The notes under the pieces were generated by a model. It had not been told where the DNA came from. It saw only the letters and a list, made by a program, of their open reading frames with translations, and ran no database searches. Positions 9,566-22,792 of a stretch of DNA of 64,000 nt are shown piece after piece. The translations under genes and the position numbers were made by a program. Source of the stretch: Marthasterias glacialis (Eukaryota > Echinodermata > Asteroidea > Forcipulatida > Asteriidae); contig OU452223.1 of NCBI GenBank assembly GCA_911728455.2, positions 1,674,001 to 1,738,000 of the forward strand, in the 5' to 3' direction. How positions within the stretch are numbered: the stretch's first letter is position 1; each line of letters starts with the position of its first letter.

Positions 9566-12500
9566 AGTTTGACACTGTTGGAAAGCCCTGCTCATGGGCT
9601 TTCCGAAAATACCGGTCTTGGAGCTGTGGGATAAACAGGGAGGATGCCAGCGACTGCGGAGTGAGGACACCCTGAAAATGGCCAGTACATACGGCCATGG
9701 TGTGTGTACGTGAACAAAAGCCAAGGCTGCTACGTGTGTGCTGGACCGAAGCCAGCAAAAAAAATAATAAATAAATAAACGCCGAAAAAAGAAGTCGGCA
9801 GCGCCACTGCCAATAACTCCAAAAATAATAGGGCTAGAGAGAAATTTCTTGTACCTGGACTTAGCTGCCATTGTCCTGCATCCGAAAATCGGGTTTTCCT
9901 GGCCAGCCAGGGCCAACTTCCGCCTTGAAACGACCAGGGAGCGGGGCTACTCAGAATGCGCTTCAAACGCATGTCTAATGGCACTTTTGTACACGAAGCT
10001 GTAACAGAGTGAAAACAAGACTTAGCAACGACTCTATCTCCCAAAGTATTGGCGGGAAACTAACAAGTTTGACACTGTTGGAAAGCCCTGCTCATGGGCT
10101 TTCCGAAAATACCGGTCTTGGAGCTGTGGGATAAACAGGGAGGATGCCAGCGACTGCGGAGTGAGGACACCCTGAAAATGGCCAGTACATACGGCCATGG
10201 TGTGTGTACGTGAACAAAAGCCAAGGCTGCTACGTGTGTGCTGGACCGAAGCCAGCAAAAAAATAAATAAATAAATAAACGCCGAAAAAAGAAGTCGGCA
10301 GCGCCACTGCCAATAACTCCAAAAATAATAGGGCTAGAGAGAAATTTCTTGAACCTGGACTTAGCTGCCATTGTCCTGCATCCGAAAATCGGGTTTTCCT
10401 GGCCAGCCAGGGCCAACTTCCGCCTTGAAACGACCAGGGAGCGGGGCTACTCAGAATGCGCTTCAAACGCATGTCTAATGGCACTTTTGTACACGAAGCT
10501 GTAACAGAGTGAAAACAAGACTTAGCAACGACTCTATCTCCCAAAGTATTGGCGGGAAACTAACAAGTTTGACACTGTTGGAAAGCCCTGCTCATGGGCT
10601 TTCCGAAAATACCGGTCTTGGAGCTATGTGATAAACAGGGAGGATGCCAGGGACTGCGGAGTGAGGACACCCTGAAAATGGCCAGTACATACGGCCATGG
10701 TGTGTGTACGTGAACAATAGCCAAGGCTGCTACGTGTGTGCGGGACCGAAGCCAGCAAAAAAAAAAAAAAAAAAAAAAAACGCCGAAAAAAGAAGTCGGC
10801 AGCGCCACTGCCAACAACTCCAAAAATAATAGGGCTAGAGAGAAATTTCTTGTACCTGGAGTTAGCTGCCATAGTCCTGCATCCGAAAATCGGGTTTTCC
10901 TGGCCAGCCAGGGCCATCTTCCACCTTGAAACGACCAGGGGGCGGGGCTACTCAGAACGCGCTTCAAACGCATGTCTAATGGCACTTTTGTACACGAAGC
11001 TGTAACAGAGTGAAAACAAGACTTAGCAACGACTCTATCTCCTAAAGTATTGGCGGGAAACTAACAAGTTTGACACTGTTGGAAAGCCCTGCTCATGGGC
11101 TTTCCGAAAATACCGGTCTTGGAGCTGTGGGATAAACAGGGAGGATGCCAGCGACTGCGGAGTGAGGACACCCTGAAAATGGCCAGTACATACGGCCATG
11201 GTGTGTGTACGTGAACAAAAGCCAAGGCTGCTACGTGTGTGCTGGACCGAAGCCAGCAAAAAAATTAATATATAAATAAACGCCGAAAAAAGAAGTCGGC
11301 AGCGCCACTGCCAATAACTCCAAAAATAATAGGGCTAGAGAGAAATTTCTTGTACCTGGACTTAGCTGCCATTGTCCTGCATCCGAAAATCGGGTTTTCC
11401 TGGCCAGCCAGGGCCAACTTCCGCCTTGAAACGACCAGGGAGCGGGGCTACTCAGAATGCGCTTCAAACGCATGTCTAATGGCACTTTTGTACACGAAGC
11501 TGTAACAGAGTGAAAACAAGACTTAGCAACGACTCTATCTCCCAAAGTATTGGCGGGAAACTAACAAGTTTGACACTGTTGGAAAGCCCTGCTCATGGGC
11601 TTTCCGAAAATACCGGTCTTGGAGCTATGTGATAAACAGGGAGGATGCCAGGGACTGCGGAGTGAGGACACCCTGAAAATGGCCAGTACATACGGCCATG
11701 GTGTGTGTACGTGAACAATAGCCAAGGCTGCTACGTGTGTGCTGGACCGAAGCCAGCAAAAAAAAAAAAAAAAAAAAAAACGCCGAAAAAAGAAGTCGGC
11801 AGCGCCACTGCCAACAACTCCAAAAATAATAGGGCTAGAGAGAAATTTCTTGTACCTGGAGTTAGCTGCCATAGTCCTGCATCCGAAAATCGGGTTTTCC
11901 TGGCCAGCCAGGGCCATCTTCCACCTTGAAACGACCAGGGAGCGGGGCTACTCAGAATGCGCTTCAAACGCATGTCTAATGGCACTTTTGTACACGAAGC
12001 TGTAACAGAGTGAAAACAAGACTTAGCAACGACTCTATCTCCTAAAGTATTGGCGGGAAACTAACAAGTTTGACACTGTTGGAAAGCCCTGCTCATGGGC
12101 TTTCCGAAAATACCGGTCTTGGAGCTGTGGGATAAACAGGGAGGATGCCAGCGACTGCGGAGTGAGGACACCCTGAAAATGGCCAGTACATACGGCCATG
12201 GTGTGTGTACGTGAACAAAAGCCAAGGCTGCTACGTGTGTGCTGGACCGAAGCCAGCAAAAAAATTAATATATAAATAAACGCCGAAAAAAGAAGTCGGC
12301 AGCGCCACTGCCAATAACTCCAAAAATAATAGGGCTAGAGAGAAATTTCTTGTACCTGGACTTAGCTGCCATTGTCCTGCATCCGAAAATCGGGTTTTCC
12401 TGGCCAGCCAGGGCCAACTTCCGCCTTGAAACGACCAGGGAGCGGGGCTACTCAGAATGCGCTTCAAACGCATGTCTAATGGCACTTTTGTACACGAAGC

Positions 12501-15500
12501 TGTAACAGAGTGAAAACAAGACTTAGCAACGACTCTATCTCCCAAAGTATTGGCGGGAAACTAACAAGTTTGACACTGTTGGAAAGCCCTGCTCATGGGC
12601 TTTCCGAAAATACCGGTCTTGGAGCTGTGGGATAAACAGGGAGGATGCCAGCGACTGCGGAGTGAGGACACCCTGAAAATGGCCAGTACATACGGCCATG
12701 GTGTGTGTACGTGAACAAAAGCCAAGGCTGCTACGTGTGTGCTGGACCGAAGCCAGCAAAAAAATAAATAAATAAATAAACGCCGAAAAAAGAAGTCGGC
12801 AGCGCCACTGCCAATAACTCCAAAAATAATAGGGCTAGAGAGAAATTTCTTGAACCTGGACTTAGCTGCCATTGTCCTGCATCCGAAAATCGGGTTTTCC
12901 TGGCCAGCCAGGGCCAACTTCCGCCTTGAAACGACCAGGGAGCGGGGCTACTCAGAATGCGCTTCAAACGCATGTCTAATGGCACTTTTGTACACGAAGC
13001 TGTAACAGAGTGAAAACAAGACTTAGCAACGACTCTATCTCCCAAAGTATTGGCGGGAAACTAACAAGTTTGACACTGTTGGAAAGCCCTGCTCATGGGC
13101 TTTCCGAAAATACCGGTCTTGGAGCTATGGGATAAACAGGGAGGATGCCAGGGACTGCGGAGTGAGGACACCCTGAAAATGGCCAGTACATACGGCCATG
13201 GTGTGTGTACGTGAACAATAGCCAAGGCTGCTACGTGTGTGCTGGACCGAAGCCAGCAAAAAAAAAAAAAAAAAAAAAAAACGCCGAAAAAAGAAGTCGG
13301 CAGCGCCACTGCCAACAACTCCAAAAATAATAGGGCTAGAGAGAAATTTCTTGTACCTGGAGTTAGCTGCCATAGTCCTGCATCCGAAAATCGGGTTTTC
13401 CTGGCCAGCCAGGGCCATCTTCCACCTTGAAACGACCAGGGAGCGGGGCTACTCAGAATGCGCTTCAAACGCATGTCTAATGGCACTTTTGTACACGAAG
13501 CTGTAACAGAGTGAAAACAAGACTTAGCAACGACTCTATCTCCCAAAGTATTGGCGGGAAACTAACAAGTTTGACACTGTTGGAAAGCCCTGCTCATGGG
13601 CTTTCCGAAAATACCGGTCTTGGAGCTGTGGGATAAACAGGGAGGATGCCAGCGACTGCGGAGTGAGGACACCCTGAAAATGGCCAGTACATACGGCCAT
13701 GGTGTGTGTACGTGAACAAAAGCCAAGGCTGCTACGTGTGTGCTGGACCGAAGCCAGCAAAAAAATTAATATATAAATAAACGCCGAAAAAAGAAGTCGG
13801 CAGCGCCACTGCCAATAACTCCAAAAATAATAGGGCTAGAGAGAAATTTCTTGTACCTGGACTTAGCTGCCATTGTCCTGCATCCGAAAATCGGGTTTTC
13901 CTGGCCAGCCAGGGCCAACTTCCGCCTTGAAACGACCAGGGAGCGGGGCTACTCAGAATGCGCTTCAAACGCATGTCTAATGGCACTTTTGTACACGAAG
14001 CTGTAACAGAGTGAAAACAAGACTTAGCAACGACTCTATCTCCCAAAGTATTGGCGGGAAACTAACAAGTTTGACACTGTTGGAAAGCCCTGCTCATGGG
14101 CTTTCCGAAAATACCGGTCTTGGAGCTGTGGGATAAACAGGGAGGATGCCAGCGACTGCGGAGTGAGGACACCCTGAAAATGGCCAGTACATACGGCCAT
14201 GGTGTGTGTACGTGAACAAAAGCCAAGGCTGCTACGTGTGTGCTGGACCGAAGCCAGCAAAAAAATAAATAAATAAATAAACGCCGAAAAAAGAAGTCGG
14301 CAGCGCCACTGCCAATAACTCCAAAAATAATAGGGCTAGAGAGAAATTTCTTGAACCTGGACTTAGCTGCCATTGTCCTGCATCCGAAAATCGGGTTTTC
14401 CTGGCCAGCCAGGGCCAACTTCCGCCTTGAAACGACCAGGGAGCGGGGCTACTCAGAATGCGCTTCAAACGCATGTCTAATGGCACTTTTGTACACGAAG
14501 CTGTAACAGAGTGAAAACAAGACTTAGCAACGACTCTATCTCCCAAAGTATTGGCGGGAAACTAACAAGTTTGACACTGTTGGAAAGCCCTGCTCATGGG
14601 CTTTCCGAAAATACCGGTCTTGGAGCTATGTGATAAACAGGGAGGATGCCAGGGACTGCGGAGTGAGGACACCCTGAAAATGGCCAGTACATACGGCCAT
14701 GGTGTGTGTACGTGAACAATAGCCAAGGCTGCTACGTGTGTGCTGGACCGAAGCCAGCAAAAAAAAAAAAAAAAAAAAAAAACGCCGAAAAAAGAAGTCG
14801 GCAGCGCCACTGCCAACAACTCCAAAAATAATAGGGCTAGAGAGAAATTTCTTGTACCTGGAGTTAGCTGCCATAGTCCTGCATCCGAAAATCGGGTTTT
14901 CCTGGCCAGCCAGGGCCATCTTCCACCTTGAAACGACCAGGGAGCGGGGCTACTCAGAATGCGCTTCAAACGCATGTCTAATGGCACTTTTGTACACGAA
15001 GCTGTAACAGAGTGAAAACAAGACTTAGCAACGACTCTATCTCCTAAAGTATTGGCGGGAAACTAACAAGTTTGACACTGTTGGAAAGCCCTGCTCATGG
15101 GCTTTCCGAAAATACCGGTCTTGGAGCTGTGGGATAAACAGGGAGGATGCCAGCGACTGCGGAGTGAGGACACCCTGAAAATGGCCAGTACATACGGCCA
15201 TGGTGTGTGTACGTGAACAAAAGCCAAGGCTGCTACGTGTGTGCTGGACCGAAGCCAGCAAAAAAATTAATATATAAATAAACGCCGAAAAAAGAAGTCG
15301 GCAGCGCCACTGCCAATAACTCCAAAAATAATAGGGCTAGAGAGAAATTTCTTGTACCTGGACTTAGCTGCCATTGTCCTGCATCCGAAAATCGGGTTTT
15401 CCTGGCCAGCCAGGGCCAACTTCCGCCTTGAAACGACCAGGGAGCGGGGCTACTCAGAATGCGCTTCAAAAGCATGTCTAATGGCACTTTTGTACACGAA

Positions 15501-18500
15501 GCTGTAACAGAGTGAAAACAAGACTTAGCAACGACTCTATCTCCCAAAGTATTGGCGGGAAACTAACAAGTTTGACACTGTTGGAAAGCCCTGCTCATGG
15601 GCTTTCCGAAAATACCGGTCTTGGAGCTGTGGGATAAACAGGGAGGATGCCAGCGACTGCGGAGTGAGGACACCCTGAAAATGGCCAGTACATACGGCCA
15701 TGGTGTGTGTACGTGAACAAAAGCCAAGGCTGCTACGTGTGTGCTGGACCGAAGCCAGCAAAAAAATAAATAAATAAATAAACGCCGAAAAAAGAAGTCG
15801 GCAGCGCCACTGCCAATAACTCCAAAAATAATAGGGCTAGAGAGAAATTTCTTGTACCTGGACTTAGCTGCCATTGTCCTGCATCCGAAAATCGGGTTTT
15901 CCTGGCCAGCCAGGGCCAACTTCCGCCTTGAAACGACCAGGGAGCGGGGCTACTCAGAATGCGCTTCAAACGCATGTCTAATGGCACTTTTGTACACGAA
16001 GCTGTAACAGAGTGAAAACAAGACTTAGCAACGACTCTATCTCCCAAAGTATTGGCGGGAAACTAACAAGTTTGACACTGTTGGAAAGCCCTGCTCATGG
16101 GCTTTCCGAAAATACCGGTCTTAGAGCTATGTGATAAACAGGGAGGATGCCAGCGACTGCGGAGTGAGGACACCCTGAAAATGGCCAGTACATACGGCCA
16201 TGGTGTGTGTACGTGAACAAAAGCCAAGGCTGCTACGTGTGTGCTGGACCGAAGCCAGCAAAAAAATAAATAAATAAATAAACGCCGAAAAAAGAAGTCG
16301 GCAGCGCCACTGCCAATAACTCCAAAAATAATAGGGCTAGAGAGAAATTTCTTGAACCTGGACTTAGCTGCCATTGTCCTGCATCCGAAAATCGGGTTTT
16401 CCTGGCCAGCCAGGGCCAACTTCCGCCTTGAAACGACCAGGGAGCGGGGCTACTCAGAATGCGCTTCAAACGCATGTCTAATGGCACTTTTGTACACGAA
16501 GCTGTAACAGAGTGAAAACAAGACTTAGCAACGACTCTATCTCCCAAAGTATTGGCGGGAAACTAACAAGTTTGACACTGTTGGAAAGCCCTGCTCATGG
16601 GCTTTCCGAAAATACCGGTCTTGGAGCTATGTGATAAACAGGGAGGATGCCAGGGACTGCGGAGTGAGGACACCCTGAAAATGGCCAGTACATACGGCCA
16701 TGGTGTGTGTACGTGAACAATAGCCAAGGCTGCTACGTGTGTGCTGGACCGAAGCCAGCAAAAAAAAAAAAAAAAAAAAAAACGCCGAAAAAAGAAGTCG
16801 GCAGCGCCACTGCCAACAACTCCAAAAATAATAGGGCTAGAGAGAAATTTCTTATACCTGGAGTTAGCTGCCATAGTCCTGCATCCGAAAATCGGGTTTT
16901 CCTGGCCAGCCAGGGCCATCTTCCACCTTGAAACGACCAGGGAGCGGGGCTACTCAGAATGCGCTTCAAACGCATGTCTAATGGCACTTTTGTACACGAA
17001 GCTGTAACAGAGTGAAAACAAGACTTAGCAACGACTCTATCTCCTAAAGTATTGGCGGGAAACTAACAAGTTTGACACTGTTGGAAAGCCCTGCTCATGG
17101 GCTTTCCGAAAATACCGGTCTTGGAGCTGTGGGATAAACAGGGAGGATGCCAGCGACTGCGGAGTGAGGACACCCTGAAAATGGCCAGTACATACGGCCA
17201 TGGTGTGTGTACGTGAACAAAAGCCAAGGCTGCTACGTGTGTGCTGGACCGAAGCCAGCAAAAAAATTAATATATAAATAAACGCCGAAAAAAGAAGTCG
17301 GCAGCGCCACTGCCAATAACTCCAAAAATAATAGGGCTAGAGAGAAATTTCTTGTACCTGGACTTAGCTGCCATTGTCCTGCATCCGAAAATCGGGTTTT
17401 CCTGGCCAGCCAGGGCCAACTTCCGCCTTGAAACGACCAGGGAGCGGGGCTACTCAGAATGCGCTTCAAACGCATGTCTAATGGCACTTTTGTACACGAA
17501 GCTGTAACAGAGTGAAAACAAGACTTAGCAACGACTCTATCTCCCAAAGTATTGGCGGGAAACTAACAAGTTTGACACTGTTGGAAAGCCCTGCTCATGG
17601 GCTTTCCGAAAATACCGGTCTTGGAGCTGTGGGATAAACAGGGAGGATGCCAGCGACTGCGGAGTGAGGACACCCTGAAAATGGCCAGTACATACGGCCA
17701 TGGTGTGTGTACGTGAACAAAAGCCAAGGCTGCTACGTGTGTGCTGGACCGAAGCCAGCAAAAAAATAAATAAATAAATAAACGCCGAAAAAAGAAGTCG
17801 GCAGCGCCACTGCCAATAACTCCAAAAATAATAGGGCTAGAGAGAAATTTCTTGAACCTGGACTTAGCTGCCATTGTCCTGCATCCGAAAATCGGGTTTT
17901 CCTGGCCAGCCAGGGCCAACTTCCGCCTTGAAACGACCAGGGAGCGGGGCTACTCAGAATGCGCTTCAAACGCATGTCTAATGGCACTTTTGTACACGAA
18001 GCTGTAACAGAGTGAAAACAAGACTTAGCAACGACTCTATCTCCCAAAGTATTGGCGGGAAACTAACAAGTTTGACACTGTTGGAAAGCCCTGCTCATGG
18101 GCTTTCCGAAAATACCGGTCTTGGAGCTATGTGATAAACAGGGAGGATGCCAGGGACTGCGGAGTGAGGACACCCTGAAAATGGCCAGTACATACGGCCA
18201 TGGTGTGTGTACGTGAACAATAGCCAAGGCTGCTACGTGTGTGCTGGACCGAAGCCAGCAAAAAAAAAAAAAAAAAAAAAAAACGCCGAAAAAAGAAGTC
18301 GGCAGCGCCACTGCCAACAACTCCAAAAAAAATAGGGCTAGAGAGAAATTTCTTGTACCTGGAGTTAGCTGCCATAGTCCTGCATCCGAAAATCGGGTTT
18401 TCCTGGCCAGCCAGGGCCATCTTCCACCTTGAAACGACCAGGGAGCGGGGCTACTCAGAATGCGCTTCAAACGCATGTCTAATGGCACTTTTGTACACGA

Positions 18501-21070
18501 AGCTGTAACAGAGTGAAAACAAGACTTAGCAACGACTCTATCTCCTAAAGTATTGGCGGGAAACTAACAAGTTTGACACTGTTGGAAAGCCCTGCTCATG
18601 GGCTTTCCGAAAATACCGGTCTTGGAGCTGTGGGATAAACAGGGAGGATGCCAGCGACTGCGGAGTGAGGACACCCTGAAAATGGCCAGTACATACGGCC
18701 ATGGTGTGTGTACGTGAACAAAAGCCAAGGCTGCTACGTGTGTGCTGGACCGAAGCCAGCAAAAAAATTAATATATAAATAAACGCCGAAAAAAGAAGTC
18801 GGCAGCGCCACTGCCAATAACTCCAAAAATAATAGGGCTAGAGAGAAATTTCTTGTACCTGGACTTAGCTGCCATTGTCCTGCATCCGAAAATCGGGTTT
18901 TCCTGGCCAGCCAGGGCCAACTTCCGCCTTGAAACGACCAGGGAGCGGGGCTACTCAGAATGCGCTTCAAACGCATGTCTAATGGCACTTTTGTACACGA
19001 AGCTGTAACAGAGTGAAAACAAGACTTAGCAACGACTCTATCTCCCAAAGTATTGGCGGGAAACTAACAAGTTTGACACTGTTGGAAAGCCCTGCTCATG
19101 GGCTTTCCGAAAATACCGGTCTTGGAGCTGTGGGATAAACAGGGAGGATGCCAGCGACTGCGGAGTGAGGACACCCTGAAAATGGCCAGTACATACGGCC
19201 ATGGTGTGTGTACGTGAACAAAAGCCAAGGCTGCTACGTGTGTGCTGGACCGAAGCCAGCAAAAAAATAAATAAATAAATAAACGCCGAAAAAAGAAGTC
19301 GGCAGCGCCACTGCCAATAACTCCAAAAATAATAGGGCTAGAGAGAAATTTCTTGTACCTGGACTTAGCTGCCATTGTCCTGCATCCGAAAATCGAGTTT
19401 TCCTGGCCAGCCAGGGCCAACTTCCGCCTTGAAACGACCAGGGAGCGGGGCTACTCAGAATGCGCTTCAAACGCATGTCTAATGGCACTTTTGTACACGA
19501 AGCTGTAACAGAGTGAAAACAAGACTTAGCAACGACTCTATCTCCCAAAGTATTGGCGGGAAACTAACAAGTTTGACACTGTTGGAAAGCCCTGCTCATG
19601 GGCTTTCCGAAAATACCGGTCTTAGAGCTATGTGATAAACAGGGAGGATGCCAGGGACTGCGGAGTGAGGACACCCTGAAAATGGCCAGTACATACGGCC
19701 ATGGTGTGTGTACGTGAACAATAGCCAAGGCTGCTACGTGTGTGCTGGACCGAAGCCAGCAAAAAAAAAAAAAAAAAAAAAAAACGCCGAAAAAAGAAGT
19801 CGGCAGCGCCACTGCCAACAACTCCAAAAATAATAGGGCTAGAGAGAAATTTCTTGAACCTGGAGTTAGCTGCCATAGTCCTGCATCCGAAAATCGGGTT
19901 TTCCTGGCCAGCCAGGGCCATCTTCCACCTTGAAACGACCAGGGAGCGGGGCTACTCAGAATGCGCTTCAAACGCATGTCTAATGGCACTTTTGTACACG
20001 AAGCTGTAACAGAGTGAAAACAAGACTTAGCAACGACTCTATCTCCTAAAGTATTGGCGGGAAACTAACAAGTTTGACACTGTTGGAAAGCCCTGCTCAT
20101 GGGCTTTCCGAAAATACCGGTCTTGGAGCTGTGGGATAAACAGGGAGGATGCCAGCGACTGCGGAGTGAGGACACCCTGAAAATGGCCAGTACATACGGC
20201 CATGGTGTGTGTACGTGAACAAAAGCCAAGGCTGCTACGTGTGTGCTGGACCGAAGCCAGCAAAAAAATTAATAAATAAATAAACGCCGAAAAAAGAAGT
20301 CGGCAGCGCCACTGCCAATAACTCCAAAAATAATAGGGCTAGAGAGAAATTTCTTGTACCTGGACTTAGCTGCCATTGTCCTGCATCCGAAAATCGGGTT
20401 TTCCTGGCCAGCCAGGGCCAACTTCCGCCTTGAAACGACCAGGGAGCGGGGCTACTCAGAATGCGCTTCAAACGCATGTCTAATGGCACTTTTGTACACG
20501 AAGCTGTAACAGAGTGAAAACAAGACTTAGCAACGACTCTATCTCCCAAAGTATTGGCGGGAAACTAACAAGTTTGACACTGTTGGAAAGCCCTGCTCAT
20601 GGGCTTTCCGAAAATACCGGTCTTGGAGCTGTGGGATAAACAGGGAGGATGCCAGCGACTGCGGAGTGAGGACACCCTGAAAATGGCCAGTACATACGGC
20701 CATGGTGTGTGTACGTGAACAAAAGCCAAGGCTGCTACGTGTGTGCTGGACCGAAGCCAGCAAAAAAATAAATAAATAAATAAACGCCGAAAAAAGAAGT
20801 CGGCAGCGCCACTGCCAATAACTCCAAAAATAATAGGGCTAGAGAGAAATTTCTTGTACCTGGACTTAGCTGCCATTGTCCTGCATCCGAAAATCGGGTT
20901 TTCCTGGCCAGCCAGGGCCAACTTCCGCCTTGAAACGACCAGGGAGCGGGGCTACTCAGAATGCGCTTCAAACGCATGTCTAATGGCACTTTTGTACACG
21001 AAGCTGTAACAGAGTGAAAACAAGACTTAGCAACGACTCTATCTCCCAAAGTATTGGCGGGAAACTAACA
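9566..21070 (+). repeat. Array domain II: 1,501-bp trimer higher-order repeat
   Basis: Three monomer types alternate. T has an ATTAATATATAAAT tract, U has a clean (AAAT)n tract and often CTTGAACCTGG, and P has a pure poly(A) tract with GAGCTATGTGATAAAC and CCAACAACTCC. T and U share the domain-specific AACAAAAGCC, where P and other domains have AACAATAGCC. T-U-P trimers occupy 12067-13567, 13568-15068, 17069-18569 and 18570-20070, each 1,501 bp. Position 15069-17068 is T-U-U-P, an extra-unit variant expected from unequal exchange. The left part (9566-12066) is less regular (U-like, U, P, T, P). Confidence 0.9.
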
Positions 21071-22761
21071 AGTTTGACACTGTTGGAAAGCCCTGCTCAT
21101 GGGCTTTCCGAAAATACTGGTCTTGGAGCTGTGGGATAAACAGGGAGGATGCCAGCGACTGCAGAGTGAGGACACCCTGAAAATGGCCAGTACATACGGC
21201 CATGGTGTGTGTACGTGAACAATAGCCAAGGCTGCTACGTGTGTGCTGGACCGAAGCCAGCAAAAAAAAAAAAAAAAAAAAAAAAAACGCCGAAAAAAGA
21301 AGTCGGCAGCGCCACTGCCAATAACTCCAAAAATAATAGGGCTAGAGAGAAATTTCTTGTACCTGGAGTTAGCTGCCATAGTCCTGCATCCGAAAATCGG
21401 GTTTTCCTGGCCAGCCAGGGCCATCTTCCACCTTGAAACGACCAGGGAGCGGGGCTACTCAGAATGCGCTTCAAACGCATGTCTAATGGCACTTTTGTAC
21501 ACGAAGCTGTAACAGAGTGAAAACAAGACTTAGCAACGACTCTATCTCCTAAAGTATTGGCGGGAAACTAACAAGTTTGACACTGTTGGAAAGCCCTGCT
21601 CATGGGCTTTCCGAAAATACCGGTCTTGGAGCTGTGGGATAAACAGGGAGGATGCCAGCGACTGCGGAGTGAGGACACCCTGAAAATGGCCAGTACATAC
21701 GGCCATGGTGTGTGTACGTGAACAATAGCCAAGGCTGCTACGTGTGTGCTGGACCGAAGCCAGCAAAAAAATAAATAAATAAATAAACGCCGAAAAAAGA
21801 AGTCGGCAGCGCCACTGCCAATAACTCCAAAAATAATAGGGCTAGAGAGAATTTTCTTGTACCTGGACTTAGCTGCCATTGTCCTGCATCCGAAAATCGG
21901 GTTTTCCTGGCCAGCCAGGGCCAACTTCCGCCTTGAAACGACCAGGGAGCGGGGCTACTCAGAATGCGCTTCAAACGCATGTCTAATGGCACTTTTGTAC
22001 ACGAAGCTGTAACAGAGTGAAAACAAGACTTAGCAACGACTCTATCTCCCAAAGTATTGGCGGGAAACTAACAAGTTTGACACTGTTGGAAAGCCCTGCT
22101 CATGGGCTTTCCGAAAATACCGGTCTTGGAGCTATGTGATAAACAGGGAGGATGCCAGGGACTGCGGAGTGAGGACACCCTGAAAATGGCCAGTACATAC
22201 GGCCATGGTGTGTGTACGTGAACAATAGCTAAGGCTGCTACGTGTGTGCTGGACCGAAGCCAGCAAAAAAAAAAAAAAAAAAAAAAAACGCCGAAAAAAG
22301 AAGTCGGCAGCGCCACTGCCAATAACTCCAAAAATAATAGGGCTAGAGAGAAATTTCTTGTACCTGGAGTTAGCTGCCATAGTCCTGCATCCGAAAATCG
22401 TGTTTTCCTGGCCAGCCAGGGCCATCTTCCACCTTGAAACGACCAGGGAGCGGGGCTACTCAGAATGCGCTTCAAACGCATGTCTAATGGCACTTTTGTA
22501 CACGAAGCTGTAACAGAGTGAAAACAAGACTTAGCAACGTCTCTATCTCCTAAAGTATTGGCGGGAAACTAACAAGTTTGACACTGTTGGAAAGCCCTGC
22601 TCATGGGCTTTCCGAAAATACCGGTCTTGGAGCTGTGGGATAAACAGGGAGGATGCCAGCGACTGCGGAGTGAGGACACCCTGAAAATGGCCAGTACATA
22701 CGGCCATGGTGTGTGTACGTGAACAATAGCCAAGGCTGCTACGTGTGTGCTGGACCGAAGC

Positions 22762-22792
<31 letters not shown>

